Part shown: positions 1-8,715 of the stretch, in pieces
Layout: every line of letters starts with the position of its first letter
How positions within the stretch are numbered: the stretch's first letter is position 1
Origin: a virus
Reading direction: 5' to 3' (one strand)
Virus record (IMG/VR): IMGVR_UViG_3300047472_000102
Span: 1 to 64,000 of that record
Length of the DNA stretch: 64,000 nucleotides
Made by a program: the position numbers and the translations under genes
Notes under the pieces: generated by a model
The model's input: the letters and a program-made list of their open reading frames with translations, nothing else
Databases searched by the model: none
Told to the model about the DNA's origin: nothing

Positions 1-3000
1 CAATCCTAGAAGACTCATCAATGTCAGTAGCAGGTAAGTTGATACCGTCGAACACCTTCAGGGTGCCCTTAGGAGCATTCCTAACAGTAGCAGCATCCTG
101 CATGATCATTCCATCGCCTGTCCCAATAACAAGGCTAGGAACACCCTTCACGCCTGCTACATCTGGTCCATAGACAAAGGCTGGAGATTGACCATTACCA
201 TCTATACCCCTTGCAAAGGTATCAGGCATGGCAATCTTGGTACCGTTCACGGTGACGGTATCCATGATGTCAGCCTTCTGATTACCAGCAATAAAGAAAT
301 TCTGGGTACCAGTATTTACAATAGGGCTGAGTGGCTTCAAATCTTTCATGATTTGATCCAGATCAGACTGACTCAAAAAGTCCCCTTCATGATAACCTTC
401 CTGAGATTTCAGAGCCAATAATTTATCAACAATTGCCTGCTGATAGGCACCAGTCAAAAAGATTGACTGGAGATTAGTAGCAAGCTGCAAAGCACTGGTA
501 GAGGGCTCTACGTGCTGGAGAATTTGATCATGTATTCCTTGATGCATTTGGTTGACAAAAAACACTCTCACGTGAGACTTGAAAGCATTGAATTGCGAAG
601 GGCTAAAAGTGAAGTCCTGTGGACTATTCGATTTTCCGCCCTTGTCCGATCCCTTGGCAGGAGAAAACTTAATCTCCTTCTCCTTGGTGAGTCGAACCTC
701 CTCACTGATGAGTTCCTTGAGATCGCCTACAAAACCGTCATACGTCTTACCATCAAGGGTGCCCCCGTTCTTGGTGAGATCGGACATGTGTTTGTAGATG
801 CCATCAAGCAGGCTGGAAGCAAGCTTGCCAGCAATACCATCAATACCAGAACCATAGATGGAAATGGTGAGCGGATTTTTCGTGACACCACGATCAAGTT
901 TGAGCGTAGGAACTCCGTTCTCGTCGTCCTCTCCAAGAGTGATATTGGCATCAATAGCAGCCATCACTCTGGATAGAGCAGCAAGCTTGTCCAGTGCCTT
1001 TGGATTATCACTAATACTCTGAGTAAAATCATCCTGAGCCTTACCAGTAGCCGTAGTCGTGGCTTGGTACAAATCCTCAGGATCACGATTTAGAATATGA
1101 TCATTCAGAGAGCGATTTTCTTCCCCAAGGAAGATACCACCCTTACGAAGAACCTTGATAATATCAGGAGTAATACGGCTCGCAAAAAGAGCCGTGGTCA
1201 TGATGGGTCCATTGGTCTTTCCGTCTGCTTCAAGATAGTTGTAATGCTCGAATTTGGAATCACTTCCATCTTTAAAAGCATTAAGATATTGAGCAACAGA
1301 AAGGAGACCATGCAAGCCGTGCATAGTGCTGCCAACAGGCATAGCATCAATGATGGTCTGTCCGAATCCATCTGGCAGTTCCCCTCCTTTTAGGAACGCC
1401 GCAATAGTATCAATAATCGGACGTACCTTTGCATCCCCAAGAGTCTTATCCTGTGCCTGCTGGATAGCATTAGCACGAGTAACCTTTTCGGTTTTGACTC
1501 CAACACCCTGTGCCACAGTCATCCAGAACTGTGCTTCTTGCTTTGGATCATTCAGGTCCAAAGTCACCTTGGTAGGCATAAAGATTTCACGAGCAAGCTT
1601 GTCAGATTGAGGGTTGTTATTACCCTGCATCTGCATACGACCTACCTTGGACATGTTGAAGTCATAGTAGGCAGGATACTCGGTAATAGGCTTCTCAGCC
1701 TTCTCTGCATGAGACCTGAGTTCTTCCACTTGGTTCATGACGTTCTGGTAGGAATACTCAAGAGTACGGTTTTTACCTTCCAGAGAGCGTTCATGGTTTA
1801 CGTTCAAATCACCTTCCTGGTAGATTTGACCACCCATGTAATTCAGGAAGAATTCAAAGCCCAAATTACTCATCAGACGATGCATAGGCTCGTTCAATAG
1901 GTAAGGCGTAGACCCTTCATGGGCCAATGCCTCACGCTGCTTAGGCGTGTTTTTGACACCCGGAGAACGTAACTGCTCGACAGGAATATTCCCGGATGGG
2001 GAACCATAGGAAATACCCAGTGTCTTGGACTTCTCAGTCAGGATCATATCATCCAGAAGCTTGGAAGCTGCACCAAGCTTACCAATCTCATCTATAAGGG
2101 CTTGTGGACGTTGATCAAAATAGACACGGTTCTGTGTAAAGTGCGTATCCCCATCGTGATACTCAAAGGAACCAGTAGAAAGAAGATCAGCTTTGGCAAG
2201 GCCGTGTATGACCTCGATTGCCACTGCTTCTGCAATACCCTGAGTCTGAGACAGAGATGCCTTATTATTCGTAGTAATCCCCCAATAATCGATAATATTA
2301 GAAGCAAGGTTACGGATGAAATCAGACTGAGTCTGTCCACGATTGAAATCGGCAACCATGGCAGGGGTAACACGATCAGGACTAATACCCATGATGTCAG
2401 CAACATCTGACGCTTCAAGATTGGGCTTAAGTCGGTCTCCATTGAGAGACTGATTGATACCAGCAAGAATAGCAGACTGAACCAGTTGCTTATTATAAAT
2501 AAAGCCATTGCCTTTACGCTCCATAATATTGAGCATACGGCCTTCCTTCCAGCGATTGGCTGGTTTACCAGCCGTAAAAGCTGCAAGAATTTTCTTGGCT
2601 GCTGGGAGAGTCATTCGTTCATTCATGGCTCTCATTACATTGGAACCAAGAGAAAGAATCTCATCTAGTGCATCTAGATTAGCACCACTAATATTATAAT
2701 TTACGTCCTTGCCATCCATAAACTCGACCATGAGCTTAGGGGTATCAAGAAGCTTACGGAGATCATTAATAGGACTAATAAGTTTAGCCAGACGAGACTT
2801 AGGCTTATCTGGAAGACGATAAGCAGCATGGAACTGGTTTGCACCAGTACCTTCATTGCTCATAAGACGAGGGTAAGCCGTTTCAACGGTTTCTTTCTGA
2901 ACAGGAGCTTCAGACTCACTGACTGGTTGTTTATCACCAGATGTCCGCTCACTTGGTTGTTCAATCTCATTGCGAATGCTCTTGGTGTTTTCTCCTGTCT

Positions 3001-5626
3001 CAGTAGTTGCCTTCGGTTCACTAGATAATGCTTCAGGAGCCTCACTGGTAGTCGTTTCCTTCTGTGGGGTAGATTCTTCCGTTGGCTCCGCCTTCGGCGT
3101 TTGCTGAGCCTCTGTGAGTTGTTCTGAAGGTGCACGGAGATTAAGCTTCGGAACATCCACCTGCTTCATATTAAGCTGGGGATATTGCTCTTTAATCGAG
3201 TTGGAAAGCTGAGCCAAAGCAGAAGCTTCTGCATAGACAGTACGAGCAAAATTCTCAGAATTTTCATTGCCAAGATGTACCGCGGCAGTAAACTGACGAG
3301 CTTCAGGAATCCATTCATTATTGGGACCAGCAGACTGGTACTTAACCTTCGCACCTTTACCATGTTCAATAGAGCGGTTCAGGGCACCAACCTTATTGCT
3401 CTGACCTTGAGCAAACATCTCAAGAGCCTGTGCTCTTTGTTGTGCCAATAAGTCATTACCAGCACTAATGGCTTCATTAATGCCTTGAACATGCTGAACC
3501 ATAGAAAGCTGATGAGATGCCTTCCCACCCTCAGTCGCAATTTGACGAGATACTATGTCTGATACAAAAGCCTTTCCTTCTGGCTTCGTATTCGTCATTT
3601 GGTCATAGGTTTGACCAGCACGAGTTACAGCGATGGAGGAACGGATTTGGTTCTTTTGGACTTCCGTTAATTGGGCATTCCCTTGATCAGCCTGATATAA
3701 GACCTTTTCTGCAAGATCAGGATTGACAGCTTGTGGAGCAAATTGAGCCTGTCCTGCTACTTGATTAGCAACAGTAACTGGATTGCTATTAGCAGGAATA
3801 AGATCAGGCTTTTCCAGAGTAAAAAGAGCTTCTTTTACATCTGGAATAGAACCAATAGATTGAGCAATCTTTCCATAGGTCTCAAACTTCTGATAATTTT
3901 CATCATCATGGCTTACATTCTGAAGGAATGCAGGTAGATCATTATTGAAAAGATCAGCATTGTCTTTCAGCTTTTGAGCCACAAAGAGAGCAGCAGATGC
4001 TCGATCTTCAGGACTATTTTGCTCATCTCTAGCTTCGGTAGCCATGAAAGCCATGGCTTCTACGAGGTCAGGTTTAGCACCTAAAGTCTGAACCATAGAC
4101 TCCAGATTACCACGAGGAATATTTAGCAAATCCTGGTTCGAAAGAGTCAGTGCATTTTGCACCTTACCAATGTAATCCTGTGCCTGTAGATCATCCTTGG
4201 GAGCCAAGGAAGACAGACCAGTCACAACATCATTAGTCTGAGTATTAGCATCATTAACCGCAGCAGAGACAGTATCTACACTATTAGGAGCAGCACTCTG
4301 CATATTGGCAATAATAGACTTGCCTTTATCATAGACAGCCTTTGGAGCACCTGCCAATGAAGCAGCAGCATGAGACAACACAGCAGGGCCTTCAATCGCG
4401 CCTGCCGAGAGACCACCAGCCAGCGCTCCCTGTACTACTTGAGACCCAAGATCGTCCGTCAAACGCTGAGTGGTATCAGCATGTTGCTGAATTGCAAGAT
4501 TTTGAGAGAGAGTACCACTGGCGTTTTGAAGCCCCTCTTCCAGAGTCTCTTTCCCCACATTCTGTAACGCTGGCACAAGTCCGGTACCATGTAGAGGATG
4601 CGCTTCGAACCCTTCTACCAACTTACCAGTGGCAGCAGCTAAGGGGCCTTGGATCGCAGCCGCTTCTAGACCTGCTGCGTCTGCTACTCGACTGCGTGCC
4701 TCCTCTGGAGAGTACCCCTGTTGAATATAATTTCGATACTCAGGGGATTTATTCGACAGGTCATCGAATGGCGTTGAGAGAACCTGTTGACTCACTTGTG
4801 CATAAGCACCACCTGCCTCCATCGTTCCGACAGATAGCGGTATGTTTCCTTCAGCAGTTTGAACCACGCGTGGAACGAGTCCCGTACCCTCCAATGAACC
4901 AATCTCTGACAGGGCAGTCTTCGCAACAGACCCCTCAACAGCAGTCTTTAATACATCTTTACCCACTTTCTGCATCACCGAGATTGCGCCGCCAGTAGGA
5001 GCAGCTGCAAGAACAGAGCCAATACCCTGTTCAGTCAGTTCAGCAGCAGAGGTAGGATTCTCAATAAGGCGAGCAGCAGCATCTACTGCTCCTCGTCCTA
5101 CAGAGTTCAATTCAGCACTAAAACGACCATTATCAGCAAGGTCTTTTTGATATTGAGCAGTGTTATCCTGCTTATCCAATTGTTCAGTAGTTCCTGCCAA
5201 GAAGCGGGAATTCTTCTGTTCCTGGCTTTGCTGGCCTTGAAAATAGGCAATGTCATTTGCAACGGTCCGACCCACAGACTGTGCAGCATCTCGACCAAAC
5301 AAACGGGAACCAAGAGTGACAGCACCACCAGCTGAATTGATGACACCAATGCCAATATTGGAAATAGCATCACCAAGGGTCTGACCTTGGCTATCCTGAA
5401 GGTTCTGGGTAGATGCACGATTGAGGTCTACATTATTGAGACTATTAACTACCTCTGGCCCATACTTCTGGGCAAAGGTAAAAGGGTCCATCTGTGCTCG
5501 ATCAACCAGTACCTGATTATTAGCAATATCATTGCCACGGTCGAGAGCAATATTGGTAGCAGTAGGGTTCTGAGCAGCAGCCAGAATAGAGGCAATATCA
5601 TTAGAATTAGGAAGATTATCTGCCAT
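1..5626 (-). CDS. Giant virion RNA polymerase (N4 gp50-like), N-terminal 1875 residues, C-terminus outside window
   Basis: The frame is open from ATG at 5626 (Shine-Dalgarno GAGG five bases upstream) to the window edge. N4 vRNAP (about 3500 aa) is packaged in the head, injected with the DNA, and transcribes early genes from hairpin promoters. Seen here: a TxxGR-like motif (SKVGRMQMQG, Arg1330), motif A (EADGKTNG, Asp1468), motif B (RGVTKNPLTISIYGSG, Tyr1591) and a probable motif C (KVFDGINLP, Asp1860). The Asp1468-Asp1860 distance is 392 residues, the same as Asp559-Asp951 in N4 mini-vRNAP, and the A-to-B spacing is 123 against 119. The polymerase domain should therefore start near residue 910. 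It is preceded by a Glu/Thr/Ser/Pro-rich linker (about residues 840-920, near 2880-3110) and an Ala/Gln-rich N-terminal domain presumably used in ejection. Assignment is firm; the motif C call is an inference from spacing. Confidence 0.95.
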   Translation of the reverse strand, partial: MADNLPNSNDIASILAAAQNPTATNIALDRGNDIANNQVLVDRAQMDPFTFAQKYGPEVVNSLNNVDLNRASTQNLQDSQGQTLGDAISNIGIGVINSAGGAVTLGSRLFGRDAAQSVGRTVANDIAYFQGQQSQEQKNSRFLAGTTEQLDKQDNTAQYQKDLADNGRFSAELNSVGRGAVDAAARLIENPTSAAELTEQGIGSVLAAAPTGGAISVMQKVGKDVLKTAVEGSVAKTALSEIGSLEGTGLVPRVVQTAEGNIPLSVGTMEAGGAYAQVSQQVLSTPFDDLSNKSPEYRNYIQQGYSPEEARSRVADAAGLEAAAIQGPLAAATGKLVEGFEAHPLHGTGLVPALQNVGKETLEEGLQNASGTLSQNLAIQQHADTTQRLTDDLGSQVVQGALAGGLSAGAIEGPAVLSHAAASLAGAPKAVYDKGKSIIANMQSAAPNSVDTVSAAVNDANTQTNDVVTGLSSLAPKDDLQAQDYIGKVQNALTLSNQDLLNIPRGNLESMVQTLGAKPDLVEAMAFMATEARDEQNSPEDRASAALFVAQKLKDNADLFNNDLPAFLQNVSHDDENYQKFETYGKIAQSIGSIPDVKEALFTLEKPDLIPANSNPVTVANQVAGQAQFAPQAVNPDLAEKVLYQADQGNAQLTEVQKNQIRSSIAVTRAGQTYDQMTNTKPEGKAFVSDIVSRQIATEGGKASHQLSMVQHVQGINEAISAGNDLLAQQRAQALEMFAQGQSNKVGALNRSIEHGKGAKVKYQSAGPNNEWIPEARQFTAAVHLGNENSENFARTVYAEASALAQLSNSIKEQYPQLNMKQVDVPKLNLRAPSEQLTEAQQTPKAEPTEESTPQKETTTSEAPEALSSEPKATTETGENTKSIRNEIEQPSERTSGDKQPVSESEAPVQKETVETAYPRLMSNEGTGANQFHAAYRLPDKPKSRLAKLISPINDLRKLLDTPKLMVEFMDGKDVNYNISGANLDALDEILSLGSNVMRAMNERMTLPAAKKILAAFTAGKPANRWKEGRMLNIMERKGNGFIYNKQLVQSAILAGINQSLNGDRLKPNLEASDVADIMGISPDRVTPAMVADFNRGQTQSDFIRNLASNIIDYWGITTNNKASLSQTQGIAEAVAIEVIHGLAKADLLSTGSFEYHDGDTHFTQNRVYFDQRPQALIDEIGKLGAASKLLDDMILTEKSKTLGISYGSPSGNIPVEQLRSPGVKNTPKQREALAHEGSTPYLLNEPMHRLMSNLGFEFFLNYMGGQIYQEGDLNVNHERSLEGKNRTLEYSYQNVMNQVEELRSHAEKAEKPITEYPAYYDFNMSKVGRMQMQGNNNPQSDKLAREIFMPTKVTLDLNDPKQEAQFWMTVAQGVGVKTEKVTRANAIQQAQDKTLGDAKVRPIIDTIAAFLKGGELPDGFGQTIIDAMPVGSTMHGLHGLLSVAQYLNAFKDGSDSKFEHYNYLEADGKTNGPIMTTALFASRITPDIIKVLRKGGIFLGEENRSLNDHILNRDPEDLYQATTTATGKAQDDFTQSISDNPKALDKLAALSRVMAAIDANITLGEDDENGVPTLKLDRGVTKNPLTISIYGSGIDGIAGKLASSLLDGIYKHMSDLTKNGGTLDGKTYDGFVGDLKELISEEVRLTKEKEIKFSPAKGSDKGGKSNSPQDFTFSPSQFNAFKSHVRVFFVNQMHQGIHDQILQHVEPSTSALQLATNLQSIFLTGAYQQAIVDKLLALKSQEGYHEGDFLSQSDLDQIMKDLKPLSPIVNTGTQNFFIAGNQKADIMDTVTVNGTKIAMPDTFARGIDGNGQSPAFVYGPDVAGVKGVPSLVIGTGDGMIMQDAATVRNAPKGTLKVFDGINLPATDIDESSRI

Positions 5627-5636
5627 ACTATCCTCA

Positions 5637-5658
5637 GTAATGAAATGGTTTTCATTAC
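5637..5658 (-). promoter_or_regulatory. Perfect 9-bp hairpin in the leader of the vRNAP gene
   Basis: Two 9-base arms (GTAATGAAA and TTTCATTAC) flank a 4-base loop, ending 11 bases before the vRNAP start codon. It lies between the upstream terminator and the GAGG ribosome site. It may be a promoter element, an mRNA-stabilising hairpin or an operator; the sequence does not decide. Confidence 0.5.
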
Positions 5659-5675
5659 GTATAGTAGGCTACTCC

Positions 5676-5707
5676 TGAAAAAGAAAGCCCCTCATTGCTG
5701 AGGGGCT
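5676..5707 (-). terminator. Intrinsic terminator upstream of the vRNAP gene
   Basis: Stem AGCCCCTCA/TGAGGGGCT with a 4-base loop (GCAA on the minus strand), followed on the minus strand by TTCTTTTTC. The stem overlaps the stop codon of the preceding 868-aa gene. It should lower transcription into the vRNAP gene. Confidence 0.85.
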
Positions 5708-8298
5708 GGAGTAGTTGTAGCAGGTACAGGAGCCTGTGCTTTAGTATATGGTGTAACACCACTGTTAGCTGCACTAATCAAAATACTATTGAGTAACTGC
5801 AATTGTGCTTGTGCTTGTTGAAGCTGTGCTTTCAGCGATTCATTCTGAGGATTAGCATTCAAAGCAGCAGCAAGTCTATTTATACGATCCTGTACAGCAG
5901 TAACCTGTTGTGCAGTCTGTTGTACCTGTTGCTGGACAATTTGCTGTCCTTGAGCCGTAGAGAGGCGAGCAGCACCCGGAGCAATAGAAGCACCATCCTG
6001 AGTCTTCTGAACATAGTTCTTGAAGAGATCAGATGCGTGATCAGTATCAATACGTTGGGTGGTAAGACCTTCTCCTGGATTTGCTCCACCATATTTGTCA
6101 TTAAGAAATCGAGTAGCATCTGGACCATAATTCCAATTCCATAGTGGGAAACCCCACCAAGAACCAGCAGTACCAGTTTTTGGAGACTGGGCAGCAAGGA
6201 TACCTGCTACATCAGCATCTACGTTATTATTCTTCATAATCTCAGTAACTGCATCATTGATTGCAGTCGTAGGAACACCAGCCAATGGTCCCTTCTTGAG
6301 ACGTGCTACTGTATCAGCAACACTTTCTCCTCTATTAGGCCGAGAGCTAAGCTGTTGATCCAAGGAACCCAGATTGTTATTCAACTGGTCAACAACACCA
6401 GTATTGGCAATCGTAGCTGCATTACTGATAATATTCGTAGCAGCCTGATCAGGTTGGGGTTGTGGACCTTGTGTAGGTGCAGGGGTATTAGCAGCAGTAA
6501 TAGCCTGAGGCTGATATGCAGCAGTACCACCAGTAGGAATACCAGTAGCATCTACTTGCGTAGCAGTACCATTGGCATCTACCGTGAAGGTATTACCATT
6601 AGTGTCTATATAAGCTTTCTGACCATTATCCATAGTAATAGTCTTAAGCTTGGATAGAGCTTCTTGGTTCTGTTGAGCAGACGTAGGCTGATCCTGGTTA
6701 GCCTGTGTATTCGTGACATTGGTTACCGATGGAGAATCATCCACTGAACCAACGGAAGCACGAATAATAGCAGATGGATCAGAGGCAGCAGATAACTGAC
6801 CACTGAGAACACCATTAGCAGCCCCAGCAGGCGTTACAATAGGAGCATTGGTGTTATAACCACCACCAGCTACAACGCTGTTCCTAATAATCTGTGAAGG
6901 CGATAGAGGGCTGCTAGGAACTGGTTCATTAGTTCCACCAAGCTCATTAACGATCTGTCCTACGACAGAATCAGGAGCATTCTTGAGACCTACCCACTGA
7001 CCGCGAAGAGCATCAATCTTACCAGCCATGGTTCGAGGACCAGAAATAGCCTGCTTACCTATATGGGTAGCAATGGCATCCTGAGTCTGTGCATCGAATG
7101 GGGTATTGGGATCAAGACCCATCTCACGAGCAGCTTGGGCAAGCGTAGAACCAACGATCTGATAACGACCCAAGGGAGTAGCAACTACACCTTTGTTATT
7201 GGCAGCTACGAACTGACCATAAGCACCCTTTGGATTAGCAAATTCAACAGCCTGTCCAATAGTTAACTTACTTGGATCAACACCAGCAAACTGGTTATTT
7301 TGGGCATTCTTAAAGAGGGTACTATAGGAACCACCGCCCTCATATTTATCCAGAGCAGCAGTAAAAGTAGGCGTAGCATTCATGGCTCCAGTAGGAGTAT
7401 TTGGGCCAGCAGTCTGGATAAGCTGAGTAGCTGTCTTACCTACATTTGGAAGGGTATCCAACGTATCAGGAGCACGCCAGAAAGACTGGGCACCCTTACT
7501 AATTTGATCCTGAGCAGCTGCATATTCTTCAGCAGTAAGCTGAGTCTTGTATTTATCCAGAGCCTTAAGAGCAGTGTTGCTATCAACGATATCTGGACTC
7601 TGAACGATCTTATCAATGACCGTACGAACATTATTAGCACTATTATTAGTCCTAGTAAAATTCTGATCTTTGATAATGTTTTCATTGCTAGTCAGACCAC
7701 TATTGATGGCATCCAAATTTCCATTCTGGAAATCAAGCTGTTGCTGTCCATTATAGCCAGCAGCCGTAAGGGTCTTGTTATTATCAACAATAAGCTGACG
7801 ACCCTGTGCGATCTGTGCAGGATCACCAGTCTGCATAAGATCACGAGCACGAGTGAGAACATCGTTAGCAGCAGGCTGATTAGTGATATAACCTTGCTTA
7901 CGAGCTTCATCAGACTTGGCCGTATCCAGATTAAACTGGGCAGCATTATTGGCAATACCTCGACCTTGATTGGCAAGGACACCACCTTGATTATTGATAA
8001 GTTGGCCCGGTTGGGTCTGAATGTAGTTTATAGCAGCAGAATTCAGATTAGCAGGATTAATAGCACCAGAGGCAATGCCACTAGCCAGAGCCTGACGAAA
8101 CGAATTCTGATCCCCAGCAGCTGCAAGAGAAGCAATTGCCTGTCCACTATTGGCATCGATAGCAGACTTATTGAAGTCAGCAATACGATCGCTCAAACCA
8201 TTAGAAGCTTGAGCCAAAAGAGAACCAGCAGTACGTAAAGCCTCAGCTGAACCAGAGAAATTAGGGGCGTCTACATTACGCCAAGTAAGAGCGGCCAT
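5692..8298 (-). CDS. Internal virion protein with lysozyme-like domain
   Basis: 868 aa. Residues about 310-450 form a lysozyme/transglycosylase-like domain of the kind found in phage ejection proteins: LDKYEGGGSYSTLF (Glu320 is the likely catalytic acid), then GVDPSKLTIGQAVEF, PLGRYQIVG and DAIATHIG. The first 300 residues are Ala/Asn/Gln-rich and helical. The C-terminus is a Gln-rich coiled coil (about 770-845) ending in a Pro/Thr tail. No signal peptide is seen. By position next to the vRNAP it is probably packaged and ejected, cutting the peptidoglycan locally so the polymerase and DNA can pass. The enzymatic call is by motif; the exact bond cut is not known. Confidence 0.75.
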   Translation of the reverse strand: MAALTWRNVDAPNFSGSAEALRTAGSLLAQASNGLSDRIADFNKSAIDANSGQAIASLAAAGDQNSFRQALASGIASGAINPANLNSAAINYIQTQPGQLINNQGGVLANQGRGIANNAAQFNLDTAKSDEARKQGYITNQPAANDVLTRARDLMQTGDPAQIAQGRQLIVDNNKTLTAAGYNGQQQLDFQNGNLDAINSGLTSNENIIKDQNFTRTNNSANNVRTVIDKIVQSPDIVDSNTALKALDKYKTQLTAEEYAAAQDQISKGAQSFWRAPDTLDTLPNVGKTATQLIQTAGPNTPTGAMNATPTFTAALDKYEGGGSYSTLFKNAQNNQFAGVDPSKLTIGQAVEFANPKGAYGQFVAANNKGVVATPLGRYQIVGSTLAQAAREMGLDPNTPFDAQTQDAIATHIGKQAISGPRTMAGKIDALRGQWVGLKNAPDSVVGQIVNELGGTNEPVPSSPLSPSQIIRNSVVAGGGYNTNAPIVTPAGAANGVLSGQLSAASDPSAIIRASVGSVDDSPSVTNVTNTQANQDQPTSAQQNQEALSKLKTITMDNGQKAYIDTNGNTFTVDANGTATQVDATGIPTGGTAAYQPQAITAANTPAPTQGPQPQPDQAATNIISNAATIANTGVVDQLNNNLGSLDQQLSSRPNRGESVADTVARLKKGPLAGVPTTAINDAVTEIMKNNNVDADVAGILAAQSPKTGTAGSWWGFPLWNWNYGPDATRFLNDKYGGANPGEGLTTQRIDTDHASDLFKNYVQKTQDGASIAPGAARLSTAQGQQIVQQQVQQTAQQVTAVQDRINRLAAALNANPQNESLKAQLQQAQAQLQLLNSILISAANSGVTPYTKAQAPVPATTTPAPQQ

Positions 8299-8307
8299 GA
8301 TTACCCC

Positions 8308-8703
8308 TTAGAGCGAATTCTGATCAATATATTGATTGACTTGATCCTGCGTCTGTCCTTCAACGACACCACGAGAGCGAGCACGATCAGAGAGAGTCGT
8401 ATTATAGCTTTTAATCTGATTGGCCAAATTATCCTGAGCAAATTGCTTTTGGAAATTGAACTGGTCCTTGGCAAGCTTGTTAGCCTGAAAGGCCCCATAC
8501 AGATTACCAATAGTACTCAAGGCTCCAAGGCCAAAATTAAGAGTATTGGCATTGAAACCAAAACCAGAATTATTACCAAAGAATCCACCACCAGGATTTG
8601 CAGCAGCAATAGCTGGGGAGGAACTGGAACCAAAGAGATTAATACCACCACCTTGTTGGTAGTTTGGGTTATTCAAATAAGTATTAAGACTGGAGAAATC
8701 CAT
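8308..8703 (-). CDS. Small virion protein (N4 gp52-like by position)
   Basis: 131 aa from ATG at 8703, chosen because GGAGG lies five bases upstream; an in-frame TTG at 8715 would place that site inside the gene. The N-terminal half is Gly/Asn/Phe-rich and low complexity. The C-terminal half (GALSTIGNLYGAFQANKLAK onward) is amphipathic and Gln/Asn-rich, a pattern common in small internal virion proteins next to ejection proteins. A role as a co-ejected or connector protein is inferred from context only. Confidence 0.65.
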   Translation of the reverse strand: MDFSSLNTYLNNPNYQQGGGINLFGSSSSPAIAAANPGGGFFGNNSGFGFNANTLNFGLGALSTIGNLYGAFQANKLAKDQFNFQKQFAQDNLANQIKSYNTTLSDRARSRGVVEGQTQDQVNQYIDQNSL

Positions 8704-8715
8704 TAATGCCTCCAA

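Noticed and set aside
7300-8238. Rightward frame of 312 codons opposite the lysozyme-domain virion protein
   Set aside because: Its Ser/Ile/Thr-rich composition mirrors the Ala/Asn codons of the real minus-strand gene; no start signal.
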